Of a stretch of DNA of 64,000 nucleotides, positions 16,534 through 25,800 are shown piece after piece. Made by a program: the position numbers and the translations under genes. Position 1 is the first letter of the stretch. Each line of letters begins with the position of its first letter. The notes beneath the pieces are model-generated. The model ran no database searches, was not told where the DNA came from, and saw only the letters and a program-made list of their open reading frames with translations. The DNA comes from CAVPDA01 sp963702495 (GTDB lineage Bacteria > Pseudomonadota > Gammaproteobacteria > Burkholderiales > Rhodocyclaceae), in assembly GCA_963702495.1 (NCBI GenBank), contig CAVPDA010000004.1:186001-250000 (forward strand), in the 5' to 3' direction.

Positions 16534-17478
16534 TCAGCCGGTGCTGTCCAGCCAGCTTCCCAGGCCCTGGGCGTTCAACTCGATATCCATGGCGAATACT
16601 TCGATCAACCGCTCCCGCGCCAGGCGCCAGTCGTAACGCCGCGCCTCCGCCAGCAGAATGGCTGTCACCCCCGCGACCAGGCGTGGCTGACGGTGATCGC
16701 CCGCATCCTTCTCCTGCAGCGCGAGTTCGACATGGGCGTCGATCAGGCGGTGCAGGTCGGCGGCGAGCCGCGGCACGTCGCGCACCTGGCTGTAATGGGT
16801 GACATAGATTGCGCCGGGCGCGAAGTCGAGCAGCAGTTCCACCGACCGGTGCAACGCATCGGGATCGAACTGGATCGGCGTGGTGGTGGGAAAGACGAAC
16901 TGCCGGCCGTCGCGGTCCAGTTCGCGGTACGACAGGCCGAAGGTGTCGCCGGAGAAGATGTGGCCCGAGCGCCGGTCCACGATGCACACGTGATGCCGCG
17001 CATGGCCCGGCGTGTCCAGGAACAGCAGTTCGCGGCCGTCGAGGCGGAGGGTGGTCTCGTGCGGAGTTTCCAGCACCCGTTCCGGCGGCACGGGCACGAT
17101 GTCGCCGTACATGCGCTTTGCCGCTTCGGCACCATAGACGGCGATGGTGCCGGCCACCAGTTTCGACGGATCGATCATGTGGCGCGCACCGCGCGGATGC
17201 ACGCAAAGCATCGCGTTCGGCAGCACCGCCATCAACGCCCCGGCGCCGCCGGCATGGTCGAGGTGGATGTGCGTGAGCATGACGTAGTCCACCTGCTCCG
17301 GCCGCAGGCCCTTCGCCTGCAGCGCCTCCAGCACCCGCGGCACGGAGGCGTTGGTACCGGTGTCGACGAGCGCGGCGCGATCCCCCTGAACGATGAGGTG
17401 GATGGCGTCGAGCCGCGGCCGGCCGAAGCCGGAATCGATGGCACTGATGCCATGTTCATAGTCGGTGATGTCGGCCAC
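16534..17478 (-). CDS. Metallo-beta-lactamase-fold hydrolase
   Basis: From a GTG start (VADITDYEHG) preceded by GGAGGG, the protein has 314 aa. Zinc motifs are THIHLDHAGG, the His in DTPGHARHH, the Asp in SGDTFG and the late His in YVTHYSQ. This resembles glyoxalase-II-like or quorum-quenching hydrolases. The ~60-residue C-terminal extension is helical. The frame extends to 17523, but the ribosome site supports 17478. Cytoplasmic; substrate unknown. Confidence 0.8.
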   Translation of the reverse strand: MADITDYEHGISAIDSGFGRPRLDAIHLIVQGDRAALVDTGTNASVPRVLEALQAKGLRPEQVDYVMLTHIHLDHAGGAGALMAVLPNAMLCVHPRGARHMIDPSKLVAGTIAVYGAEAAKRMYGDIVPVPPERVLETPHETTLRLDGRELLFLDTPGHARHHVCIVDRRSGHIFSGDTFGLSYRELDRDGRQFVFPTTTPIQFDPDALHRSVELLLDFAPGAIYVTHYSQVRDVPRLAADLHRLIDAHVELALQEKDAGDHRQPRLVAGVTAILLAEARRYDWRLARERLIEVFAMDIELNAQGLGSWLDSTG

Positions 17479-17564
17479 GGAATCTGCCCTCCAGCAATGC
17501 GCGCATTGTAATGCGGCGACCAATCCGCAGCCGCGGGGACATCGACGATAATGCCGGACTGGCC

Positions 17565-18167
17565 ATGGACGAACTCAGAGCCTTCCTGTTCGGCGTCACG
17601 CTGGCGGCGGCGGTGGGGCCGATCGCGCTGCTGGTCATGCGCAACGGCCTGAATCACGGGTTGCGCCCGGCACTGGCGAGCGCCCTCGGCGTGGCGCTGG
17701 CCGACCTGACCTATGCCGGGATCGCCCTCGGCGCGGGCGCCCTCGTGTCGGCAACCCTGGACGCGCAGCGCGGCCTGTTCGAGGCGATGTCCTCGGCCCT
17801 GCTGCTCGCCCTCGGCCTCTGGCTCACTCGCAGCGCGCTGCGTGCCGTAGCCGTCAACACCGGCACGGCGGCACCGGCGGCGGTCGGCCTGCTGCCGACC
17901 TACCTCCTCACCCTCGCCAATCCGCTCACCGTCCTGCTTTTCGTCGGTCTTGCCGGTCAGCTTGCGTTGGCCCAGGGCTGGCGCGACGCGGCGCGTTTCG
18001 CGCTGCTCATCTTTCTCGGCAGTCTGCCGGTGCAGGCGATCTACGCCTTGTCCGGAGCGGCACTGCAGCGCTTCGTGAGCGAACCGCGGCACGTGCGCGC
18101 CCTCAATGGGGCGAGCGGCGTCGCCATAGCGGGATTCGGCGCCTACGGCCTGATTCGCTTGGTGTAG
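17565..18167 (+). CDS. LysE/RhtB-family amino-acid exporter
   Basis: This 200-aa integral membrane protein begins MDELRAFLFGVTLAAAVGPI. The opening matches the LysE/RhtB signature (GPIALLVMRNGLNHG), and six hydrophobic segments are visible, the family topology. Such proteins export amino acids or derivatives across the inner membrane. The divergent hydrolase gene starts less than 100 bp away, so a shared promoter region is likely. Confidence 0.8.
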   Translation: MDELRAFLFGVTLAAAVGPIALLVMRNGLNHGLRPALASALGVALADLTYAGIALGAGALVSATLDAQRGLFEAMSSALLLALGLWLTRSALRAVAVNTGTAAPAAVGLLPTYLLTLANPLTVLLFVGLAGQLALAQGWRDAARFALLIFLGSLPVQAIYALSGAALQRFVSEPRHVRALNGASGVAIAGFGAYGLIRLV

Positions 18168-18254
18168 CGGGGACGAGTGGCTGCGCGGCGAACGCCGCGG
18201 AGGGATTGCAGCGGAAGGCGGCCGGCGGCATCGCCGCCGGCGGCGCGAACCGGC

Positions 18255-18743
18255 TTACTTCAGGTGCTGGTTGATGATCTTGGTCATCTCGAACATCGAG
18301 ACCTGCGCCTTGCCGAAGATCTCTCTCAACTTCTCGTCGGCATTGATCATGCGCTTGTTGATCTCGTCCTGCAGCTTATTCTTCTTGATGTACTCCCACA
18401 CCTTCTTCACCACCTCGGTGCGGGGCAGGGGCAGCGCGCCGACGACCTTCGCCAGCATTTCGCTGGGCGTCAACGCCTTCATGAAGGCGGCGTTCGGCGT
18501 GCGCTTGACCTTCGGTTTTGCAGCAGCGGCGGCCTTCTTGGCCGGAGCGGCCTTCTTGGCGGTCGCCGCCTTGGCTGCGGCGGGCTTCGCAGCCGGCTTC
18601 TTGGCGGCGGGTTTGGCGGCGGTCTTGGCAGCAGGTTTGGCGGCCGGTTTCTTGGCGGCCGGTTTCTTGGCCGGCGCCGCTTTCGTCGCGGCGGGTTTCT
18701 TTGCGGCAGGTTTCTTGGCAGCGGGTTTCGTGGTGGTAGCCAT
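18255..18743 (-). CDS. SWIB-domain protein with Lys/Ala-rich histone H1-like tail
   Basis: The 162-aa protein starts MATTTKPAAKK behind a good GGAG ribosome site. Residues ~1-88 are repeats of KPAAKKPAAK type, resembling eukaryotic histone H1 tails and bacterial AlgP. From ~100 a SWIB/MDM2 domain follows (LPRTEVVKKVWEYIKKN, NADEKLREIFG, VSMFEMTKIINQHLK). The fold binds short peptides in eukaryotic chromatin remodellers and occurs in chlamydiae and several betaproteobacteria. The basic tail should bind DNA or RNA, so a nucleoid role is plausible. The repeat DNA at 18500-18735 is tandem-like and prone to length change. Confidence 0.85.
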   Translation of the reverse strand: MATTTKPAAKKPAAKKPAATKAAPAKKPAAKKPAAKPAAKTAAKPAAKKPAAKPAAAKAATAKKAAPAKKAAAAAKPKVKRTPNAAFMKALTPSEMLAKVVGALPLPRTEVVKKVWEYIKKNKLQDEINKRMINADEKLREIFGKAQVSMFEMTKIINQHLK

Positions 18744-18861
18744 ATTCGGGTCTCCTTTTTTGATTGCGCCTGAATCCGCGTCCCTTCCCTCAGGGAACGA
18801 CGGAAGCATGAGAATCTCACTCTGCAATGTCAACACCTAACGCGCCGAAACCCGCAAATTT

Positions 18862-19275
18862 TCAGGCTTTCGTCGCATTTGCGCACGCTTCGGCTGCATC
18901 GCGGCGGCGTTGGGCGTAGTCGTCTGCCAACAGACGCGCCAAACGCGCCGCTTCGTCGCACACATCGGGGTGGCGCCGGAACGTGTCGCGCAACTGGCGC
19001 AGGAGTCCCGAGTGCTTGTGCAGCAGTTCGTGCAGCAGGGTGTCGAGCAGGTCGGTCGCGAGCGCATCGTCCAGCGGCTCGAGGTAGCGCGCATTCAGCT
19101 TGAGCGTGTCCGAGAGCAGGCGGAACTGGCCGAGGCAGCGGTGGGCAGCGGGAAAGCCGCAGCGGTCGACGCGCCGCGGCTGGCGCAGATGGGGCAGCCG
19201 TTCGTCGATCAGCGCCAGGGCAAGGTCGATGTCGCGCGAACTCATGGGGCGGCTCGTGGCAGGGGTCCGGTCCAT
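18862..19275 (-). CDS. SprT-like putative zinc metallopeptidase
   Basis: This 137-aa protein has LLHELLHKH near residue 84, a HExxH zinc-peptidase motif, followed by a helical segment that could supply a third ligand. Size and motif position resemble small SprT-like or minimal gluzincin-fold proteins, though no zinc-ribbon is present. The start may be the second ATG (MSSRDIDLALALIDERL, 19245). Cytoplasmic. Assignment rests on the motif alone. Confidence 0.6.
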   Translation of the reverse strand: MDRTPATSRPMSSRDIDLALALIDERLPHLRQPRRVDRCGFPAAHRCLGQFRLLSDTLKLNARYLEPLDDALATDLLDTLLHELLHKHSGLLRQLRDTFRRHPDVCDEAARLARLLADDYAQRRRDAAEACANATKA

Positions 19276-19368
19276 GATACGGCAGGCACAGCGCGCCCGC
19301 CGCCGTGCAAACCCCTAGAATGGCGGTTTTTGCGGGCGGCGCCGGTGCGACCGGCGTGCGCCAATGCC

Positions 19369-20328
19369 ATGACCTCGATGCATCTGTTTCGCCTGAGCAC
19401 CGCGCTGGGCTGGCTCGGCAGCGCCGCCCTCGCCTGGGGCGCGCCCTTCGCCTACATCACCAACCAAGGTAGCCACGATGTCTCGGTGATCGATCTGGCG
19501 ACCGACGCCGTGGTCGCCACCGTGCCGGTGGGCAAGGCGCCCGCCGGCATCGCCGTCAGCGCGGCCGCGCGCAAGGCGTTCGTCACCAATCCGGAGAGCA
19601 AGAACCTGTCCGTGATCGATCTCGCCACCAACCGCGTGATCGAGACCGTGGCCGCAGGCGACGGACCGGTCGGCATCGCGGCGGCGCCGGACGGCAAGCA
19701 GGTCTACGTCGCCGACTGGTTCAACAACCGCGTCCTCGTGTTCGACGCGCAAACGCATCGCCAGACCGGTGCCATCGCCGTGGGCAAGGCCCCCGCCGGC
19801 CTCGCCGTCCATCCTTCCGGCGCCTGGGTCTACGTGGCGAACCGCGACGACAACTCGGTGGCGGTGATCGACGCCCGGGCCGGCCGCGTGACCGCGGAAA
19901 TCGCCGTCGGCAACCATCCCTTTGCGCTCGTCGCAAACGCCGCCGGTACGCGGCTTTACGCGTTGAATGTGCTGAGCGACGACGTTTCCGTGATCGACAC
20001 CGAACGGCGGGCCGTGATCGCCACCATTGCCGTGGGCAAGGCGCCCTATGGCGCGGCGCTCGGCGCCGACGGCGCGCGCCTGTTCGTGACCAACCAGCAT
20101 GGCGACTCGATCTCGATCATCGACGCCACCCACAACCGCGGCTTGGCCACCGTCCCGGCTTGCGGCTATCCGGAAGGCATCGCGGTGCACGGCGAGCGCG
20201 TCTACGTCGTGTGCTGGATGGACGACGCAGTGACCGTGCTCGACGCCCGCGACGGCCGCACCCTGACCACGATCCCGACCGGCCGCAACAGCCGCGGCTT
20301 CGGCCAGTTCATCTGGGCACCGGATTGA
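19369..20328 (+). CDS. Secreted YVTN-type beta-propeller protein
   Basis: From MTSMHLFRLSTALGWLGSAA the protein has about 319 aa with a signal peptide ending near AWGAPFA. About seven ~42-residue repeats follow, each with the pattern AYITNQGSHDVSVID...ATVPVGKAPAGIAV. This is the YVTN/NHL seven-bladed propeller found in periplasmic or surface proteins and in cytochrome D1-like domains. No haem motif is seen. The open frame begins far upstream at 18910, but the signal peptide fixes the start at 19369 or 19378. Confidence 0.8.
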   Translation: MTSMHLFRLSTALGWLGSAALAWGAPFAYITNQGSHDVSVIDLATDAVVATVPVGKAPAGIAVSAAARKAFVTNPESKNLSVIDLATNRVIETVAAGDGPVGIAAAPDGKQVYVADWFNNRVLVFDAQTHRQTGAIAVGKAPAGLAVHPSGAWVYVANRDDNSVAVIDARAGRVTAEIAVGNHPFALVANAAGTRLYALNVLSDDVSVIDTERRAVIATIAVGKAPYGAALGADGARLFVTNQHGDSISIIDATHNRGLATVPACGYPEGIAVHGERVYVVCWMDDAVTVLDARDGRTLTTIPTGRNSRGFGQFIWAPD

Positions 20329-20384
20329 TTTGCGCGCCGCTTCCCGCTACCTTGTTTCGACCCTCAACCAAACGGAGAGAATGC

Positions 20385-20903
20385 ATGCGAGCAGCGCTGG
20401 CAGCGGCAGTATTGATCTGCGCATCCACCCTGGCCCTGGCCCACGGCCCGTCGCGGCAGAAGGTGACGGAGACGGCAACCATCAAGGCGGCGCCGGATGA
20501 GGTCTGGAACAAGGTCAAGGACTTCAACGGCATGGCGGCGTGGCATCCGGCCGTCGAAGGCAGCACCGCCACCGACGGCAGCAAGGTGGGATCGGTGCGC
20601 ACCCTGTCGCTCAAAGGCGGCGGTCAGATGGTGGAGACGCTGGAAGGCTACAGCGATGCCGAGCGCAAGTTCTCCTACCGCGCCAAGGACGGCGGCGCGC
20701 TGCCGGTGACGAACTACACCTCGACGCTGACGCTCAAGCCGGGCGACGGCGGTACGACCGTGGTGGAGTGGCGCGGCGCCTTCTATCGCGCCTACCCCAA
20801 CAACAACCCGCCGCCCGGCCAGGACGACGATGCGGCCGTGAATGCCATCACCGGCGTCTATCAGTCCGGCCTGGCCAACCTGAAGAAGACCCTGGAGAAG
20901 TGA
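20385..20903 (+). CDS. Periplasmic SRPBCC (polyketide cyclase-like) protein
   Basis: A signal peptide (MRAALAAAVLICASTLALAHG) precedes an SRPBCC/START-like domain of about 145 aa (TIKAAPDEVWNKVKDFNG, WHPAVEGS, TYTSTLTLKP-like strands, VVEWRGAFYRAYP). These folds bind hydrophobic ligands in a deep cavity. A GGAGA ribosome site lies 5 nt before the ATG cluster. It follows the beta-propeller gene by 56 nt on the same strand, so both periplasmic proteins are probably co-expressed. Confidence 0.8.
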   Translation: MRAALAAAVLICASTLALAHGPSRQKVTETATIKAAPDEVWNKVKDFNGMAAWHPAVEGSTATDGSKVGSVRTLSLKGGGQMVETLEGYSDAERKFSYRAKDGGALPVTNYTSTLTLKPGDGGTTVVEWRGAFYRAYPNNNPPPGQDDDAAVNAITGVYQSGLANLKKTLEK

Positions 20904-20924
20904 GCGCCGGCGCGCGCTCTGGGG

Positions 20925-21662
20925 TCAGGGATAGAACTCGCGATACAGCGCGTAGCTGGCATAGGCCAGCCACGGCAGCACGACGATGAACAGGGGGAGC
21001 AGCAGGATGCTCCCTATCATCGCCACCGCCAGCACCAAGGCCCAGGCGAGGGCCACCACGAAGTTCCCGAATACGGCGCGCACGCTGGCGCTCACCGCGC
21101 CGATCAGGTTGGCGCGGCGGTCGAACAGAAGCGGCACGGAAAACGCCGACACGGCGTAGATGGCGAAGGCCAGCGCAGTACCCATAAGAGAACCGTAGAA
21201 CTCGAACGCCAGGACTTTGCCGTGGGTCGGCAGGTCCTGCAGCATCACCGGCGTGCGCCCGATCATGAAACTGTAAATGGTGGCGGCATCGGTGACCCAG
21301 ACCATGAACAGGAACATGCACACCAGCGCGATCACCCACAGTTCGCGCGGCGCCCGGCGAAAGCCGGCCAGCAGGTCCGTGAATCGCGGCGTGCCGCCCT
21401 CCCTCGCCACGCGCGCCACGTTGAAATAGCCCGTCAGCAGCACTGGTCCCACCAGCATGAAGCCGCCGGCCAGCGGCAGCGCCATCGGCGTCATGCCGAC
21501 CAGGATCGCGCCGCCCAGCAGGACCAGCCCGACGCCGGCGAAGATCGCGGCGTAGGCGCAGCTCACGCGCGGATGTGCCCGGAACAGGACCCAGCCGGCA
21601 CGCAGGGAGCGCGGGATGGCGACCAGGGAAACGCGACGCAGCGACAGGGGGGCGTGGCTCAT
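20925..21662 (-). CDS. DUF2189-like inner-membrane protein
   Basis: This 245-aa integral membrane protein starts MSHAPLSLRRVSLVAI. About six hydrophobic helices are seen (IFAGVGLVLLGGAILV, LPLAGGFMLVGPVLL, VIALVCMFLFMVWV, LAFAIYAVSAFSVPLL and two near the end). The pattern of an N-terminal cytosolic WVLFRAHP segment and two membrane halves fits the DUF2189 family. No function is known for it. Confidence 0.7.
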   Translation of the reverse strand: MSHAPLSLRRVSLVAIPRSLRAGWVLFRAHPRVSCAYAAIFAGVGLVLLGGAILVGMTPMALPLAGGFMLVGPVLLTGYFNVARVAREGGTPRFTDLLAGFRRAPRELWVIALVCMFLFMVWVTDAATIYSFMIGRTPVMLQDLPTHGKVLAFEFYGSLMGTALAFAIYAVSAFSVPLLFDRRANLIGAVSASVRAVFGNFVVALAWALVLAVAMIGSILLLPLFIVVLPWLAYASYALYREFYP

Positions 21663-21788
21663 GGCAGGAGGCGAAGGAGAACCGCCCCATGCTATGTGCA
21701 GGGGTGGAACGAAAACACGAGCCAGATCAAGTTCGCCGCCGCAACAGGCCCCGCGCACGGTCCCGCCGCCGCAGCGCTCGGTCCCGGA

Positions 21789-22136
21789 TCACTCGCTCAC
21801 GTCGAGCAACTCCACCTCGAACACCAGCGTGGCATCGGGCGGGATGACGCCGCCGGCACCCCGCGCGCCGTAGCCCAGGTTGGGCGGAATGCTGAGCTTG
21901 CGCACGCCGCCCACCCGCATGCCCTGCACGCCCTCGTCCCAGCCGGCGATGACGTACTGCACGCCGACCGGAAAGTTGAAAGGCTCATTGCGATCCTTGC
22001 TGGAATCGAACTTCTTGCCGTCGGTCAGCCAGCCAGTGTAATGCACCGACACGGTGGTGGCTCTCCGGGCGGTGGCGCCGTCGCCGACGACGAGGTCTTC
22101 ATAGACGAGCCCGCTGGGGGTGGTGACTGGATTCAT
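21789..22136 (-). CDS. FKBP-type peptidyl-prolyl cis-trans isomerase
   Basis: This 115-aa single-domain FKBP has VSVHYTGWLTDGKKFDSS, PFNFPVGVQYVIAGWDEG and LSIPPNLGYGARGAGG, which are the hallmark strands and pocket residues. No signal peptide or chaperone flap insert is present, so it is a small cytoplasmic rotamase. It lies 35 nt downstream of msrA on the same strand, suggesting a two-gene protein-repair unit. Confidence 0.9.
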   Translation of the reverse strand: MNPVTTPSGLVYEDLVVGDGATARRATTVSVHYTGWLTDGKKFDSSKDRNEPFNFPVGVQYVIAGWDEGVQGMRVGGVRKLSIPPNLGYGARGAGGVIPPDATLVFEVELLDVSE

Positions 22137-22171
22137 GCCTGCTCCCGGTTGATGGAAGGAAAACGTGCCTG

Positions 22172-22723
22172 CTACTTCTTCAGCTTGTCGATGAAGTGCT
22201 TGCGGAACTTCGCCACCTTGGGCGCCACCACGAACTGGCAATAGGGCTGGGCGGCATTGTTGGCGAAGTATTCCTGATGGTAGTCCTCGGCGACGTGGAA
22301 TTCCGCGGCGGGAGACACCTCGGTTACGATCGGACCGCTCCACAGCCTGCGCGCATTCCAGTCCGCGATCGCCTGCTGTGCCGCCTCCTGCTGCTGCGGC
22401 GAATGATGGAAGATGGCGGAGCGGTACTGCGTGCCGACGTCGCTGCCCTGGCGGTCGCGCGTCGTCGGATCGTGGATGGTGAAGAACACGTCGAGGATGT
22501 CGCGATACGACACCTGCTGCGGATCGAAGGTGATGCGCACCACCTCCGCGTGACCGGTGTTGCCATTGCAGACCTGGCGGTAGGTCGGATGGGGCGTGGT
22601 TCCGCCGCAGTAGCCGGACTCGACCGCGACCACGCCGCGCAGATCGTCGAATACCGCCTCCAGGCACCAAAAGCAACCACCGCCGAGGGTAGCGACTTCG
22701 TAGCCCTGCTTTTCCGCTGTCAT
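22172..22723 (-). CDS. msrA: Peptide methionine sulfoxide reductase MsrA
   Basis: This 183-aa protein has the MsrA active site GGGCFWCLEAVF, with the catalytic Cys at about residue 17. Downstream blocks VESGYCGG, HAEVVRITFDP and EDYHQEYF are typical. A Cys near the C-terminus (QPYCQF) can act in resolving the sulfenate. It reduces methionine-S-sulfoxide in proteins using thioredoxin. The start MTAEKQG has GGAAC upstream. Confidence 0.95.
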   Translation of the reverse strand: MTAEKQGYEVATLGGGCFWCLEAVFDDLRGVVAVESGYCGGTTPHPTYRQVCNGNTGHAEVVRITFDPQQVSYRDILDVFFTIHDPTTRDRQGSDVGTQYRSAIFHHSPQQQEAAQQAIADWNARRLWSGPIVTEVSPAAEFHVAEDYHQEYFANNAAQPYCQFVVAPKVAKFRKHFIDKLKK

Positions 22724-22843
22724 GCCTGTTCCTTTCGCGTATGCGGGTGGGGGAAACCCATCGGATTCGCCGCTCAACGAAAAATTCCCTCGGACATCCC
22801 AGGAATCGCAGGGCGCTCCGAACGCCTGTTCCCTTCGCTGCAG

Positions 22844-22868
22844 CCCGGCGCGCACGGCGCGCCCTACG
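22844..22868. repeat. REP-like palindromic repeat, diverged copy
   Basis: CCCGGCGCGCACGGCGCGCC then CTACGG, a variant of the palindromes at 15594 and 16460, in the gap between msrA and tamB. Confidence 0.45.
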
Positions 22869-22886
22869 GGAAAGCCTCGCCCGAGC

Positions 22887-25800
22887 TCAATCGAACCAGA
22901 AGGTGTAGAAGATATCCACGCCATTGTCGGTACCGGCGCGACCGATCACCGACAACCGGCGCGTGAGGTAATGGGTGATCTTGACGATGCTCTCCGCCCC
23001 GCCGAGGCTCTGCTCGAAGCTGACATAGGTCTGGGTCGAAAGCCGCTTGCCGACGGTGACGATCTGGCTGGCGAGGTTGGCGTCGGCGCCGGATTTCTGG
23101 CTGCCGGCGACGGTGCTGGTGGGCAGTCGGCTCGATCCGGCGCCGAGTTCGCCCGAGGTGACAGCAATCTGATCCAGCCCCAGGCTGTTCGCCAGTTGCC
23201 GCGACATGCCGCCGGACTGGCCGCCGAGGATGGCGCCCGCCGCCGACAGCAGCAGCGCCGAATCGCCGCCGCCGGCCTGATCCTGGCCGCGGCCGAGCAC
23301 GATCCAGGACAGCTTCTCCGGGTCCGGGACGTTGGGCTCGGATACCAGTTTGACCACCGGATTGAGCACGGTGCCGGTTACCGACACCCCGGCCTCCACC
23401 GGCAGGTTCTTGCGCAGCGCCACGACGTTCAGGCCCGGATTGTCGAGGGGGCCCTGGAAGTTAACGATTCCGCGCTCGATCGCCAGGTACTGGCCATAGG
23501 CGTCGAAGGTGCCGTCGCGGGTGCGGATCGAGCCGCTGGCGCGCAGCGGCCCGCGGCCGTCGCTGCGCACCCGCACCTGGCCGGCGAGCCGGCTGTCGAG
23601 GCCGCGGCCATCGAAGTAGAAGCTGCTGCCGAGATCCACCTCCACGTCCATGGCAAGCGGCAGGCGGCGCGTGGCTGCCGGCTCCCGACCCTTGACCACC
23701 ACGTCATCGGACAGGCTGGGCGCGGGATCCTTGGTCAGTTCCCAGTAGCCGCCGTCCGCTTTCACCTTGCCGGCAAGGCTCATGCCGTTCGGCCCGGCTT
23801 CGAACTGGCTGCTGCCGGAAACCATCAGCCAGCGGTCCACGCGCTGCACGACGCTCAGCCGGTCGGCGTTCACCTGCAGGCGGCCGCGGCCGGAAGCGAG
23901 CTCGAAATCGCCGGAGATCTCCAGGCTGCCCGGCTTGGCGGCGAGCGTGAGGTAATCGATGCGCTTGTCGCGCGGCGCGACGCGGGCAGCGGTGACGAAT
24001 TTCAGCGACTCAAGGCGTACCCGCTGCTGGTCGAAATCCAGGCGCAGCGTGCCGTCCGACAGGCGCGTGCCCTGATCTACCAGCGCAACGCCGAGTTTTT
24101 CGCCGCGGACCGTGCCCTGGCCGCGCGGATCGGCGCCGCTGCCGGTGACGGCGAACTCCGCCCGCAGCGCGCCGTCGAGCTTCAGATTGGGATCGAGCCA
24201 GGGCCCGAGCCACGCCACGGAGGGCATGACGGCGCGCACCGCTCCCGCCACCGGCGCGTTCGGCGCCAGCCGCCAGCCGCTGCCGGCGCGCTCGGCCAGC
24301 GCAGTGCCGGCCCCCGAGATCTCGCCCAGCCGGGTGCCCGCCGCATCCAGCGACCAGCCCAGGCGATCGCTGTCGGCGTTGAGCCGCAATTCCAGCGTCT
24401 GCAATCCCAGGCTCACCGGCGCATCGCCGGCCAGCGTCAGGTCGCCGGACTGGCGAAACACGCGTGCCATGCCATCCACATGCTCGGCGAGACGCAGGCT
24501 CCATTCGCCTCCCAGCGTGACGCCGTCGCCGGTCACCACCGGCCGCTGCGCGGCGTCGAAACCGACGCCGATGCTCAGACCGCTCACTTCGCCGCGGGTC
24601 ACGATCTCCTGCGGCGTCCACGACGTTTCCTTCAGCAGGGCCCGCATGTCGCCGCGGCGCAGATCCGCCGGCCCGATGGCAACGCGCGCCGGCGCCAACT
24701 CCAGCGCCACCGGCGCCGCCAGGCGCAGCGACGGCTTGCCCGTGACCTCGAACGTGCGCAGCATGCCGCTCCAGGCCGGCGCGTCCGCCAGGCCGCCGGC
24801 CGCCTCCAGCGTGACGTCACGCTCCTTCCCGAGCCGCACCTGCGCCCGCAGCACATGGTCGCGGCGCGTGCCGTCGGCCTCCAGGGTCGCGCTCTCCACC
24901 AGCGCCGCCTTGGCCTTCGGCTGGCGCACGCCGGCGAGCTCGACGCGCGCGTTGAACCGCCCGTCCAGCCCTTCGCGCAGTTCACCCTTGGCGTCAACGC
25001 GGGCGATGCTGCCCTGGCCCTGCAGCGCGAGGTCGCGGGCCGCCGCATCGAACTGCAGCGACGGCTGATTCACCGTACCCGAGAGCGCCGCTTCCCCCTT
25101 CAGCGTTCCCGCCAGACCGTGGCCCAGGGCCGCCAGTTGCGGCGCATCGATCGAAAGCTGCAGGCGGTCGCCCGGCCGGCCGAAGGCGCCGCGCGCGGCG
25201 AGTCGATTGCCGGCGAGATCGAGCGCCACCTCGCTCTGCTCCAGCCGCTGCCCCAGCAGTACGACGTTCCCCTGGCCGGACAGGGGCTTGCCGTCGAAGC
25301 GGCTGTCCCGCAGGGCGAACTTCGCCGCCACCACCGGCTCGGGTTGGAGCGAGCCGCGGGCATCGACGTCGGCATTGAGCAGCGCCTTCGGCACGTCCGC
25401 GAACAGGCTGGGATCGAAGCGGGTGAGTTTGCCGCGCACGTCGAATTGCTGGCGCCCGGCCAGGACGAAGCTGCCGGCGGCGTCGAGCCCGGCACCCTTC
25501 GCCTCGATGCGCGCCGTCTTCACCTCCAGCGTCCCTTCGCGGTGACTGGCGTCGAAGCGCGCGGCGAAGCGCGGTTCCCGCAGATTCGCTTCGAGGCGCT
25601 GCTCGGCCTGCGCCGCGCGCACCCGCAGCGTACCGGCGAGGCGGGTCGGCTTGAGCATGGAAGCCAGCTCGCGCAGGCTCAGATCGCCGACGTCGATGCT
25701 CGCGACGAGGGTCCCGTTCTCCCAGGTCGCACTGCCGCTGGCGCGACCCTTTTCCGTGAGCCGCAGGTCCAGCTCGCTCAGCGTGAGCCGCGCCGCCTCC

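Noticed and set aside
18500..18735. Tandem repeat block as a possible CRISPR or satellite array
   Set aside because: The periodicity is of codons encoding KPAAK repeats within the SWIB gene, with no spacers.
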